Below, piece after piece: positions 16,632 to 24,949 of a DNA stretch of 64,000 bases; the first letter of the stretch is position 1; every line of letters begins with the position of its first letter. The notes beneath the pieces are model-generated. The model had not been told where the DNA came from. It did not search any database and saw only the letters and a program-made list of their open reading frames with translations. Both the position numbers and the translations under genes were made by a program. Source of the stretch: Chitinophaga sp. MM2321 (lineage in GTDB: Bacteria; Bacteroidota; Bacteroidia; Chitinophagales; Chitinophagaceae); NCBI RefSeq assembly GCF_964033635.1, contig NZ_OZ035533.1, forward strand, positions 6,667,001-6,731,000, written 5' to 3'.

Positions 16632-17903
16632 ATGTTACAAGTACCGTTTATACGTCAAAATAAAGAATTGGTATTAGCGCGCCTGGCTCTGAAGAATTTC
16701 AAGGAGACTGGCCTGGTAGACGAAGTGCTGGCGCTGGATGATCAGCGTAAGAAATTAACCCTGGAATACGATGAAACACAGGCGCAGGTAAACAGTTTAT
16801 CCAAAGAGATCGGTAAGCTGATGGCGCAGGGAAAAAAAGACGAAGGTGAGCAGCAACGTGCTGAAGTGAATGCGCTGAAAGAAAAGCTCGGCCCCATCAA
16901 TGATGCCCTGAATGCTACCGAAAAAAACCTGCATGATACCCTGGTGAAATTGCCCAATCTGCCCGCTGCTATTGTTCCTCCCGGTAAAACACCGGAAGAA
17001 AATGTGGAAGTACGTGGTGGTGGTACCATTCCGGAGCTGTACGCAGCTGCCGTACCTCACTGGGATCTGGCTAAAAAGTACGACCTGATTGACTTTGAGC
17101 TGGGTAACAAAATCACCGGCAGCGGTTTCCCGGTATTCAAAAACAGGGGTGCCCGCTTACAACGCGCACTGGTACAGTATTTCCTGGATTATAATACCGG
17201 CAACGGCTATACGGAATATGCACCGCCATACCTGGTAAATGAAACCTCTGCCTACGGCACAGGCCAGTTACCGGATAAGGAAGGACAGATGTATCATGCT
17301 ACAGAAGATAACTTCTTCCTGATTCCTACAGCAGAAGTACCGCTTACCAATATCTACCGCGATGAGATCCTGAAAGACAGCGACCTGCCTATCAAAATGA
17401 CGGGCTATACCCCTTGCTTCCGCAGGGAAGCAGGTTCTTACGGCAAAGATGTACGTGGACTGAACCGTGTACACCAGTTTGATAAAGTGGAACTGGTACA
17501 GTTGGTACATCCCGACAAATCTTATGAAGTGCTGGATGAAATGGTAGCACATGTGGAAGGTTTGCTCAATGCACTGGAATTGCCTTATCGCATACTACGC
17601 TTATGTGGCGGCGATATGAGCTTTGCATCTGCCATCACCTATGATTTTGAAGTATACAGCGCCGCGCAGCAAAGATGGCTGGAAGTAAGCTCTGTTTCTA
17701 ACTTTGAAACATTCCAGACGAACCGGATGAAGATCCGTTTCAAAGAAAATAATGGCAAGCCACAGCTGACACACTCCCTGAATGGCAGCTCCCTGGCTTT
17801 ACCGCGCATCCTGGCCAGCTTGCTGGAAAACAACCAGGCTGCAGACGGTATCCATTTACCAGCAGTGTTACACCCGTATTTCGGTAGCGATAAAATAAGC
17901 TAG
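16632..17903 (+). CDS. serS: Seryl-tRNA synthetase
   Basis: Class II aminoacyl-tRNA synthetase charging tRNA-Ser. The 423-residue protein has the N-terminal antiparallel coiled-coil tRNA arm (about 30-105, lysine/glutamate-rich), motif 2 around TPCFRREAGSYGKDVRGLNRVHQFDKVE (key words FRREAG and RVHQFDKVE) and motif 3 LNGSSLALPRILASLLEN (key words GSSLALPR). Length and organisation are standard. Its stop codon TAG (17901-17903) is the first three bases of a perfect 80-base palindrome. Confidence 0.96.
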   Translation: MLQVPFIRQNKELVLARLALKNFKETGLVDEVLALDDQRKKLTLEYDETQAQVNSLSKEIGKLMAQGKKDEGEQQRAEVNALKEKLGPINDALNATEKNLHDTLVKLPNLPAAIVPPGKTPEENVEVRGGGTIPELYAAAVPHWDLAKKYDLIDFELGNKITGSGFPVFKNRGARLQRALVQYFLDYNTGNGYTEYAPPYLVNETSAYGTGQLPDKEGQMYHATEDNFFLIPTAEVPLTNIYRDEILKDSDLPIKMTGYTPCFRREAGSYGKDVRGLNRVHQFDKVELVQLVHPDKSYEVLDEMVAHVEGLLNALELPYRILRLCGGDMSFASAITYDFEVYSAAQQRWLEVSSVSNFETFQTNRMKIRFKENNGKPQLTHSLNGSSLALPRILASLLENNQAADGIHLPAVLHPYFGSDKIS

Positions 17904-17980
17904 TGATTTTTTGATTTAGATATTTAAGTGCTGAAAGAAATTTCTTTCAGCACTTAAATATCTAAATCAAAAAATCACTA
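17901..17980. repeat. Perfect 80-base palindrome
   Basis: Bases 17901-17940 are the exact reverse complement of 17941-17980 with no spacer and no mismatch. The left end coincides with the serS stop codon; the right end is 30 bases before the start of the next gene on the same strand. Extruded as a cruciform or folded in RNA, it would form a 40-pair stem. It may end serS transcription, although the tail after it is not a pure T-run. Member of the window-wide palindrome family. Confidence 0.95.
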
Positions 17981-18009
17981 AATCATTAAATGCTGTCTAT
18001 TTTCGCATC

Positions 18010-18552
18010 ATGCGACACTTTTTGCCAAATGGACAGGAGCTTGTTATCCGGCTGCCCAAACCTAACGATGCAGCAGGATTACTGGCCAATTTCCAGCGGA
18101 TGACGCGGGAAACGGATTTTCTGCTGTTTACCCATTCCGAAGCCCTGGACCTGGACCTGGAGTCAGAAGAAGATTTTATCAATACCTACCTGGACACACC
18201 CGATCAGCTGATGTTGGTGGCTGTTGTGAAAGGGTTGCTGGTAGGTTCCATCACGGTAAACCACAGCGGCTACCGTAAAAAAGCGCATATCGCAGAAATG
18301 GGTATCGCCGTAGAACATGCCTGGAGTAACCTCGGTATCGGCCGTCGTCTTATGACTGCTATGATCCGCTGGGCAAAAGAACATGAAGGTCTGGAAATTA
18401 TTTATCTCAACGTATTTTCTACCAATGAAAAAGCCATGCAGCTATACCGTAACTTCGGCTTTATGGAATGTGGGCGCCTGCCACAGGGTATCCTGCAAAG
18501 AGAAGGACACTATGCCGACCTCGTAACCATGTATAGACGCGTGAAACCATAA
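18010..18552 (+). CDS. GNAT family N-acetyltransferase
   Basis: A 180-residue acyl-CoA-dependent acetyltransferase. The acetyl-CoA binding motif A is seen as IAEMGIAVEHAWSNLGIGRRLM (key words MGIAV and GIGRRL), followed by LEIIYLNVFSTNEKAMQLYRNFGF, the usual motif B (key words NEKAMQLYRNFGF). It resembles the RimJ/RimL-like group of small-molecule or protein acetyltransferases; substrate unknown. It is followed after 27 bases by the MoeB-like gene, with which it may be cotranscribed, though no functional link is evident. Confidence 0.88.
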   Translation: MRHFLPNGQELVIRLPKPNDAAGLLANFQRMTRETDFLLFTHSEALDLDLESEEDFINTYLDTPDQLMLVAVVKGLLVGSITVNHSGYRKKAHIAEMGIAVEHAWSNLGIGRRLMTAMIRWAKEHEGLEIIYLNVFSTNEKAMQLYRNFGFMECGRLPQGILQREGHYADLVTMYRRVKP

Positions 18553-18579
18553 CTTTATCTTACCATTCAACGAACAGCT

Positions 18580-19665
18580 ATGGAACGATACAACCGACAG
18601 ACAAGACTGGAAGGCTTTGGCCCGGCAAAACAGGCATTGCTGCAACAGGCTGGCGTACTCGTCATCGGCGCCGGTGGCCTGGGGGTACCTGTGTTGCAGT
18701 ACCTTACCGCAATGGGCGTAGGAAGAATTGGTATTGTAGAACATGATACGGTATCTATTTCCAACCTGCAACGACAAGTGCTTTATATCACGGGAGATCA
18801 GGGTAAATCAAAGATACACCTGGCTACCGAGCGCCTGCAACAACTCAATCCAGAAATACAGCTGGTAGCACATGATACCTGGCTCACCACAGAAAATGCC
18901 CTCGAAATAATCAGCGCATACGATGTGGTAGTGGATTGTTCCGATAACTTCGGTACCCGCTACCTGATCAATGATGCCTGTGTAATAGCCGGAAGGCCGC
19001 TGGTATATGGCGCTATCTATAAGTACGAAGGACAGGTAAGCGTATTTAATTACCAGGGCGGCGCTACTTACCGCTGTATTTTTCCTGAACCGCCGGAATC
19101 CGGTGATATGCTGAACTGCAACGATATTGGTGTGTTGGGCGTATTGCCCGGTCTTATCGGATGTTATCAGGCCAATGAAACGGTGAAAGTGATCACCGGC
19201 ATCGGGCGGCCCCTGAAAAACCAGTTGATGACGATAGATACCCTCAATAATACACAACTGATTTTTAACATTACACCCGTGGCCGCTTACCGGCAGATCC
19301 ATCAGTTACAGGATAATTATCAGCAAACCGTTTGTGAAGTGAATAGCGTACAATCATTATCAGTAGAGCAATTGCAGGAGTGGTTGCAAAAAGAAGACGG
19401 CTTAATGTTGCTGGATGTAAGGGAAGATGACGAATGGGAGATCTGCCATATTCCAGAGGCAGTGCATATTCCTATGGGACAGGTGTTACACCGGATTGCA
19501 GCGTTGCAGCCGGAAGCCCCCGTAGCCGTATTGTGTCACTATGGAATGCGGAGCCGCGCTGTAGGACAGCGTTTGGTGGAACTGGGTTTTAAACAGGTAT
19601 ATAACGTAGAAGGTGGTATCAACGCCTGGGCCCGTGCAATAGATGACGAAATGCAAACTTATTAG
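18580..19665 (+). CDS. moeB: MoeB/ThiF-type adenylyltransferase with rhodanese domain
   Basis: Activates the C-terminal glycine of a sulfur-carrier protein (MoaD here, by context) by adenylation and can hand on sulfur. E1-like domain at 1-240: nucleotide loop GAGGLGVPV (30-38), VSISNLQRQVLY (58-69), DCSDNFGTRYLIND (119-132) and Cys180 in MLNCNDIG. C-terminal rhodanese domain at about 260-360 with persulfide cysteine C319 in LCHYGMRSR. The two zinc CxxC pairs of E. coli MoeB are absent. The fused rhodanese, as in eukaryotic MOCS3, suggests it does both activation and sulfurylation. The symbol follows context; a ThiF role is possible. Confidence 0.85.
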   Translation: MERYNRQTRLEGFGPAKQALLQQAGVLVIGAGGLGVPVLQYLTAMGVGRIGIVEHDTVSISNLQRQVLYITGDQGKSKIHLATERLQQLNPEIQLVAHDTWLTTENALEIISAYDVVVDCSDNFGTRYLINDACVIAGRPLVYGAIYKYEGQVSVFNYQGGATYRCIFPEPPESGDMLNCNDIGVLGVLPGLIGCYQANETVKVITGIGRPLKNQLMTIDTLNNTQLIFNITPVAAYRQIHQLQDNYQQTVCEVNSVQSLSVEQLQEWLQKEDGLMLLDVREDDEWEICHIPEAVHIPMGQVLHRIAALQPEAPVAVLCHYGMRSRAVGQRLVELGFKQVYNVEGGINAWARAIDDEMQTY

Positions 19666-19667
19666 TC

Positions 19668-20414
19668 ATGAACACAGAATTATGTATCCTATTTTTCCTG
19701 GTGGCGTTGGTGTATTCTTCGGCCGGTTTTGGTGGCGGGTCTAGTTACCTGGCATTGCTGGCGCTGTGGGGAGTGGATTTTCAGTTGATGAAGTCTACAG
19801 CGTTGTTATGTAATGTGGCCGTGGTGGCAGGAGGTGTATATCATTTTTATAAGAGCGGTCACCTGCCCCTGAAGAAGGCGTGGCAACTGTCGCTGGTGAG
19901 TGTGCCGCTGGCTTTTGCCGGCAGCTATCTGCCGTTGAAACAGGAAACCTTCTTTTTGTTATTGGGCATTGCTTTAACGCTGGCAGCCGTGTTTATGTGT
20001 TATCGCCTGTTTTTTGAGCGGGAAGAAGAATCGGGACAGCAGCTTCACCAGGGAAATGGAAAGGTATATGGCATCATTGGTGGAGCCATTGGCTTGTTGT
20101 CCGGTATGACGGGCATCGGCGGCGGTATCTATCTCTCTCCTGTATTGCGTTTGGGCAAGTATGATACGGCCAAGAATATTGCAGGATTAAGCAGCTTTTT
20201 TATATTGGTAAACTCTATTGCCGGTTTGTTGGGACAGGCCGCCAAACATGTTATTGTATTTCAACCGGCCTTCGCCGCTCCGTTGCTGGTAGCGGTTGTT
20301 GCAGGCGGACAAATTGGTGCACGGCTCAGTGCCCGTGTGCTGAAACCCCGTTGGGTAGCGGGTGCTACGGCATTGCTGATCTTGTATGCGGGTGTAAGAA
20401 TGCTCGTGAGATAG
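19668..20414 (+). CDS. Sulfite exporter TauE/SafE family permease
   Basis: A 248-residue inner-membrane protein with about eight hydrophobic segments in two repeats. Family marks are SSAGFGGGSSYLALL near residue 17-31 and GLLSGMTGIGGGIYLSPVL (key words GMTGIGGG) in the second half. Family members move sulfite, sulfonates or other sulfur anions outward. It starts two bases after the MoeB-like stop and is clearly in the same transcription unit, so a role in sulfur handling for cofactor synthesis or disposal of sulfite is plausible but unproven. Confidence 0.88.
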   Translation: MNTELCILFFLVALVYSSAGFGGGSSYLALLALWGVDFQLMKSTALLCNVAVVAGGVYHFYKSGHLPLKKAWQLSLVSVPLAFAGSYLPLKQETFFLLLGIALTLAAVFMCYRLFFEREEESGQQLHQGNGKVYGIIGGAIGLLSGMTGIGGGIYLSPVLRLGKYDTAKNIAGLSSFFILVNSIAGLLGQAAKHVIVFQPAFAAPLLVAVVAGGQIGARLSARVLKPRWVAGATALLILYAGVRMLVR

Positions 20415-20419
20415 ATTGT

Positions 20420-21397
20420 TTACCCGCCTATTACAGACATGCTCTCCATATTCCTGGCTGTATGATGTTGCGCTGCTTCAAATCCATCGGCGAAACGCCC
20501 GTGTATAGCGGATTGTATGGCATGCAGCCAAAGAGATGGATCTTCATTATCTCTCATCAGATCTCTTATATTCAATACATTATTACCATAGAGGCAGGTT
20601 TTTATACTACCGGTAGCGGATATACGAATACGGTTACAGGTACCGCAAAAAGTGCGGCTGTAAGCGGGGATTACACCTACATTACCTTTATGACCCCGAA
20701 TGCTGTAGTTGAGAGAAGTGGAGTGAGGTGCATCAGGGATCTTCTGTAATGCATACGCTGTGCGGATGGTGTCCAGTATTTTATGATAGTTCCAGGCGAT
20801 ACCGGAAAACGTATGTCCTTGCCCGTTAAAGGGCATTTCTTCTATAAATCTTACGGAGAGTGCATTTGCACGGGTAAGCTCTGCGAATGCAGTGAGTTCG
20901 TCCGTATTCACATCTTCCATTACTACTACATTTATCTTCACTTGCATATTATATTGTAACAGGTTTTCCAATGTTTGCATAACTGTTGAAAACCTGTCGC
21001 GGCGCGTTATCCGGAAGAAACGATCTGCTTGCAGGGTATCCAGGCTAAGATTGATATTGGTAATACCCAGTTGTTGTAATGCGGGAATATGTGGTTGTGT
21101 TAATACGCCATTGGTGGTGATAGCCACTTCCTGAATACCGGGAATACCGGTTATTTTTTTCAGGAGAGATAATAAACCCGGTCTGAGAAAAGGTTCTCCT
21201 CCGGTGATCCTGACCTTTGTAATGCCGCCGGCAGCCAGGGTTTCCAGCAATGATATGATTTCGTTGTCGGTCAGCAGCTCTTTTTTATGTACAAAACGCA
21301 TGTCCTCCGGCATACAGTAAGTGCAACGGAGATTGCACCGGTCTGTCACCGACAATCTAACGTAATCGACTATACGATGATGTGCATCCGTAAACAT
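20420..21397 (-). CDS. moaA: GTP 3',8-cyclase MoaA
   Basis: First step of molybdenum-cofactor synthesis: a radical-SAM enzyme that rearranges GTP to the cyclic precursor. The 325-residue protein has the N-terminal cluster cysteines C21, C25 and C28 in DRCNLRCTYCMPED, the SAM-binding ITGGEPFLR, and a C-terminal cluster in TFCGTCNRIRIS followed by KTCLYGN. It ends SVIGG: the C-terminal diglycine needed by MoaA is intact. It is convergent with the TauE gene (5 bases apart). The next gene upstream on this strand (21401) is separated by 3 bases, so the two form an operon. Confidence 0.96.
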   Translation of the reverse strand: MFTDAHHRIVDYVRLSVTDRCNLRCTYCMPEDMRFVHKKELLTDNEIISLLETLAAGGITKVRITGGEPFLRPGLLSLLKKITGIPGIQEVAITTNGVLTQPHIPALQQLGITNINLSLDTLQADRFFRITRRDRFSTVMQTLENLLQYNMQVKINVVVMEDVNTDELTAFAELTRANALSVRFIEEMPFNGQGHTFSGIAWNYHKILDTIRTAYALQKIPDAPHSTSLNYSIRGHKGNVGVIPAYSRTFCGTCNRIRISATGSIKTCLYGNNVLNIRDLMRDNEDPSLWLHAIQSAIHGRFADGFEAAQHHTARNMESMSVIGG

Positions 21398-21400
21398 ACC

Positions 21401-21772
21401 TTAGCAATTTTTACCAGCCATCGGATTCTCGAAAGACTGGCTGTCATCTTCATCCCGGGTGGTGAGGCACTGGAAATCCTTTTCTACCAATATTTTCAGC
21501 TCGGAGCCGTCTGCGTTGGGCAGGGTCAGCTCAAAGCCTACCTGATCCGGCAGGTACCAGGCCGTTAATTGCGGCAGCGGTAGCAGCAGATGGATTCCGT
21601 CGGGTTCCATTTTTATCACCGGGTCAGCAATTTCTTTTGCACGGATACAGAAATGCAGTGCGCCGGCGCCTATCTGTGTTACCGATGTTACTTTACCGGT
21701 AGTTTCGAGGAGCGCCACATCAGTTTTGTCCAGCCTGTATCTGATTGTATTTCCTTTTAGCCTTATCTTCAT
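21401..21772 (-). CDS. Conserved hypothetical protein upstream of moaA (DUF7009-like)
   Basis: A 123-residue soluble protein with no signal peptide or membrane segment. It is rich in beta-strand patterns (MKIRLKGNTIRYRL, FCIRAKEIADP, HLLLPLPQLTAWYLP) and ends in an acidic-polar tail with a lone C-terminal cysteine (KNC). It resembles small proteins named DUF7009, but that is recall, not proof. The stop is only 3 bases from the moaA start on the same strand, which ties it to molybdenum-cofactor synthesis. A chaperone-like or regulatory role is a guess. Confidence 0.6.
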   Translation of the reverse strand: MKIRLKGNTIRYRLDKTDVALLETTGKVTSVTQIGAGALHFCIRAKEIADPVIKMEPDGIHLLLPLPQLTAWYLPDQVGFELTLPNADGSELKILVEKDFQCLTTRDEDDSQSFENPMAGKNC

Positions 21773-21845
21773 AAAAATGATTTATCTGCCGTATTAAAAG
21801 TACTACATTCTCACTGCTATATTGTAGTTTTAAGTAACAATTTTG

Positions 21846-22085
21846 ATGCTTATGGGCGTATTGCTATTCGGTGTGGCTAAAGATATAGCCGGTGTGCCAA
21901 TGATCAGTTTTCCGGAACATATTACAACTGTGGCTGCATTAAGAGCCTGGTTGCACAGCAGTTATCCCGGTCTGCAACAGCTGAGATCAGTGATGATAGC
22001 AGTGAACAGGGAATATGCGGCTGATACGCAAATCATTACACAAGCGGATGAAATTGCCGTCATACCACCGGTTAGCGGTGGTTGA
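21846..22085 (+). CDS. moaD: Molybdopterin synthase small subunit MoaD
   Basis: A 79-residue ubiquitin-like sulfur carrier that, as C-terminal thiocarboxylate, supplies the dithiolene sulfurs of molybdopterin. It begins with a VLLFGVAKDIAGV strand and ends IPPVSGG: the required terminal Gly-Gly is present. ATG at 21846 or at 21852 are both possible starts; a TTG lies one codon earlier. moaE follows 37 bases later on the same strand, giving the two subunits of molybdopterin synthase as a unit. The likely partner for activation is the MoeB-like protein at 18580-19665. Confidence 0.92.
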   Translation: MLMGVLLFGVAKDIAGVPMISFPEHITTVAALRAWLHSSYPGLQQLRSVMIAVNREYAADTQIITQADEIAVIPPVSGG

Positions 22086-22122
22086 GAAACGTTATTCCGC
22101 TTCATTCAATCAGCAATCTGAC

Positions 22123-22518
22123 ATGGAAGTATTAATTAAAATAAAGGATACTATTACGGTGCAGGAAGCACTGGATTTCATTCATACGCCGGAATGTGGT
22201 GGTGAGGTGATTTTTGCTGGTACCGTACGTAATCACACAAAGCAACAGCCCGTAACGAAGTTGTTTTATGAATGTTATGAAGAAATGGCTTTGCTGGAGA
22301 TGCATAAAATTGCGCAGCAAGTGCAGGAAAAATGGGATGTGAAAAAGCTGGCCATGCTCCATGCCATAGGCGATAAATATCCGGGAGAGCTGGCTGTTGT
22401 GATTGCCGTATCATCCGCCCACAGGGGCATTGCCTTTGATGCCTGTGAGTATACAATTGATACCCTGAAAGAAACTGTACCGATCTGGAAGAAAGAATTT
22501 TTTGATGTAGAGATTTGA
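22123..22518 (+). CDS. moaE: Molybdopterin synthase large subunit MoaE
   Basis: A 131-residue catalytic subunit that transfers sulfur from MoaD to precursor Z. The conserved words are GGEVIFAGTVRNHT (substrate arginine), YECYEEMA, HAIGDKYPGELAVVIAVSSAHR and KETVPIWKKEFF with the catalytic lysine region. An open extension upstream overlaps moaD; the ATG at 22123 gives the normal N-terminus. The last codons (VEI and stop) lie in the left arm of a palindrome whose other arm supplies the end of mobA. Confidence 0.95.
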   Translation: MEVLIKIKDTITVQEALDFIHTPECGGEVIFAGTVRNHTKQQPVTKLFYECYEEMALLEMHKIAQQVQEKWDVKKLAMLHAIGDKYPGELAVVIAVSSAHRGIAFDACEYTIDTLKETVPIWKKEFFDVEI

Positions 22519-22603
22519 TTATTTAATTATGTAGAAATTTTGTTTCCGAAAGACGTTTTGCCTGGAAACAAAATCTCTACATAATTAAATAATCAAATCT
22601 CTA
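22508..22603. repeat. Palindrome shared by the 3' ends of moaE and mobA
   Basis: Arms 22508-22547 and 22564-22603 (40 bases each) are inverted copies with one mismatch around a 16-base spacer. The left arm contains the moaE stop; the right arm contains the mobA stop and encodes its last residues DLII. Both convergent genes thus end inside one element, which would make a very stable hairpin in either transcript and could serve as a two-way terminator. Confidence 0.93.
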
Positions 22604-23184
22604 AATATTTTATCTTTTTCCTCCGGGGTGTTTGCATTGAATTGTTCGGCTGCATAAGGGTTTTGCAACATATTGATGTCATTATGCAGCATTGTTTTGC
22701 GCGGACAGTTTTTTCCTGCTATAACATTTTGCTGCAAAGCGGCGAGTCCTGCGGGCTCCCAGATGGCGATCAATGGCTCCGGTAGTTCGTTTACGGGGCT
22801 TATAAAGGCGGTAGCGGCCTTGTTTTTATCTCTTGCATGGATCAGTATTTCCAGGCTTTGCCTGCTGATGAGGGGCAGGTCGCAGGCCAGTACCAGCCAT
22901 GCGGTGTTGGGTTGCAGCAGATGGGCGCTGAGTAATCCGGCGGAGGGACCGCCATAGGGAACGTTGTCCGGTATCAATTGCGGGTAACCGGGAAAATCAT
23001 TTAGCTGCTCCGGTCGGCAGGAGAGGTATACTTCCTGCAACAAAGACTGTAATAACGTAGTCAGGTATTGCCACTGGGGCATACCATGATAGTTGATCTT
23101 ACTTTTATCTTCCTGCATCCGGGTACTGAAACCACCACAGAGTACCAGTCCTTTTAAGGGTGCTGTATTATTTTCCATAGTCAT
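22585..23184 (-). CDS. mobA: Molybdenum cofactor guanylyltransferase MobA
   Basis: A 199-residue nucleotidyltransferase that attaches GMP to molybdopterin to make the guanine-dinucleotide cofactor used by the DMSO-reductase family. It has the nucleotide-binding LVLCGGFSTRMQEDKS (GG-x3-RM-x2-DK) at about 13-28, the LACDLPLIS metal motif and GGPSAGLL. Its presence implies that the organism uses bis-MGD enzymes, such as a nitrate reductase, although none is in this window. The start overlaps the end of moaC by 17 bases, indicating coupling. The last four residues come from a palindrome arm. Confidence 0.92.
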   Translation of the reverse strand: MTMENNTAPLKGLVLCGGFSTRMQEDKSKINYHGMPQWQYLTTLLQSLLQEVYLSCRPEQLNDFPGYPQLIPDNVPYGGPSAGLLSAHLLQPNTAWLVLACDLPLISRQSLEILIHARDKNKAATAFISPVNELPEPLIAIWEPAGLAALQQNVIAGKNCPRKTMLHNDINMLQNPYAAEQFNANTPEEKDKIFRDLII

Positions 23185-23653
23185 GTTTGCCGCCTGTTTT
23201 GCTGATCAGTTTTGTTTCCCTGATGACCATTTCATGGGTAAGTGCTTTACACATATCATAGATAGTGAGTGCTGCCACGCTGGCGCCGGTGAGGGCTTCC
23301 ATCTCCACGCCGGTTTTGCCGGTGGTTTTTACCGTACAGCGGATGACGGCTTCTTCACCGGTCAGCTGGATGTGGACGTCGCAACCATCCAGCAATAAAG
23401 TATGGCATAGCGGGATCAGTTCCGGCGTTTTCTTTGCGGCCATAATACCGGCTATGACAGCCGTCTGAAATACGGCGCCCTTGCGGGTTTGGATGTCATT
23501 GTCACGGAACTCGCTGCGCACTGCTTCCGGCAGAAAAATGCGACTCTCGGCAACGGCTATACGATAAGTGTCGTTTTTTCCACTTATGTCTACCATGGCT
23601 GGCTGACCGGATGCATCGAGGTGTGTAAAACCACTACTTGATTGATTGGACAT
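23168..23653 (-). CDS. moaC: Cyclic pyranopterin monophosphate synthase MoaC
   Basis: Works after MoaA to form cyclic pyranopterin monophosphate. The 161-residue protein has the family marks DISGKNDTYRIAVAE, KGAVFQTAVIAGIMAAKKT, IPLCHTLLLDGCDV (with the catalytic HT) and TGVEMEALTGASVAALTIYDMCKAL followed by KTGGKHD (key words GVEMEALTG and YDMCKA). Length is standard. It is divergent from moeA with only 45 bases between the starts, so both promoters overlap there, and it is translationally coupled to mobA. Confidence 0.95.
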   Translation of the reverse strand: MSNQSSSGFTHLDASGQPAMVDISGKNDTYRIAVAESRIFLPEAVRSEFRDNDIQTRKGAVFQTAVIAGIMAAKKTPELIPLCHTLLLDGCDVHIQLTGEEAVIRCTVKTTGKTGVEMEALTGASVAALTIYDMCKALTHEMVIRETKLISKTGGKHDYGK

Positions 23654-23698
23654 AAAAGCATAAATTTAATCATCTTCACCGTTACAAAAATACTATAA

Positions 23699-24907
23699 AT
23701 GATGTTGAGTGTAGCTGCCGCATATATGGCTGTTCTGCAAACCGTGCAGGATACCGGTACAGAGGTATTGCCTTTTGAGTCTGCTATCGGCCGCATTTTA
23801 CGCGAGCCGGTGCTGGCTGACAGGCCATTTCCTCCGTTTGACCGGGTGACGATGGATGGTATTGCCTTGAATTATGACAGCTTTTACCGCGGACAGCAGA
23901 TCTTCGGCGTTGAAGATGTACAGGCCGCCGGCGCTCCCAGCCTGCAATTATCTAATACCGCGAATTGTATAGAAGTGATGACCGGTGCAATTTTACCGGA
24001 ACTCACGGATACCGTCATTCCTTATGAACAGGTGACGGCTACAGAACATGAAGGCTTCCGCCGTTTCATTATTAACGGCACGGTAAACAAAGGACAACAT
24101 ATTCACGTAAAAGGAACTGATGTGGCAGCAGGAGCTGAATTGCTCCCCGTCGGTACGCTGATAGGTCCTGCGGAAGCGGGTGTGCTGGCCACTGTTGGCA
24201 AAGCACAGGTATTGGTGAGCAGACTGCCCGTTGTAGTCCTGATCGCTACCGGCAACGAACTGGTACCCGTACACGCCACCCCCGAAGATCACCAGGTACG
24301 GATGTCCAATGTATACAGCCTCATGGCCTCACTTCAGCAAATGGGCATTACCGCCCGTTATGTACACCTGAACGATGATAAGGAAGAGATGCTAACCCAA
24401 CTCCGCGCACTCCTGGGAGAAACGGATGTGTGGATCAGCTCCGGCGCTGTATCAGCCGGAAAATATGACTATCTCCCTGCGGTATTGCAGCAACTGGGCA
24501 TGCAGCAGGTATTTCATAAAGTGCAGCAAAAGCCCGGAAAACCTTTTCTGTTCGGTACTTTCGATAAAGGCCCGGTGGTGTTTGCTTTACCAGGTAATCC
24601 GGTATCCGGCTTCATGTGTTTCTACCGCTATGTACAGCCCTGGCTGAAAGTAGCAATGGGCGCGGAAGTAACACCTCCTTCCTACGCAATATTACAGGAA
24701 GAAGTAGTTTTTGAAGCGGCGCTGGAATATTTTCTGCCGGTGAAACTGGAAACACAGCCCGATGGAACCACCACCGCCATCCCGCAACCATACAACGGAT
24801 CAGGCGATCTGGCCAGTTTGTTGAAAGCGGATGGCTTCATGGCATTACCATCTCATGAGTCCGCATTTGCGAAGGATAGCTGCTATCCCGTATGGAAGTT
24901 CCGTTAA
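23699..24907 (+). CDS. moeA: Molybdopterin molybdotransferase MoeA
   Basis: Inserts molybdate into adenylylated molybdopterin, the last common step of the pathway. The 402-residue protein has PFPPFDRVTMDGIA near residue 42-55, the GTDVAAGAELLPVGT region, the nucleotide-binding LIATGNELVP, SSGAVSAGKYDYL (typical form SGGVSVGxxD, here with Ala replacing Val and Gly) and PGKPFLFG followed by ALPGNPVSGF. All domains are present. No separate MogA is seen in the window, so adenylation must be done by a gene elsewhere. Confidence 0.93.
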   Translation: MMLSVAAAYMAVLQTVQDTGTEVLPFESAIGRILREPVLADRPFPPFDRVTMDGIALNYDSFYRGQQIFGVEDVQAAGAPSLQLSNTANCIEVMTGAILPELTDTVIPYEQVTATEHEGFRRFIINGTVNKGQHIHVKGTDVAAGAELLPVGTLIGPAEAGVLATVGKAQVLVSRLPVVVLIATGNELVPVHATPEDHQVRMSNVYSLMASLQQMGITARYVHLNDDKEEMLTQLRALLGETDVWISSGAVSAGKYDYLPAVLQQLGMQQVFHKVQQKPGKPFLFGTFDKGPVVFALPGNPVSGFMCFYRYVQPWLKVAMGAEVTPPSYAILQEEVVFEAALEYFLPVKLETQPDGTTTAIPQPYNGSGDLASLLKADGFMALPSHESAFAKDSCYPVWKFR

Positions 24908-24949
24908 ACCCGTTGGACGAATAATAGTCCTACTTTAAAATATTTGCTT

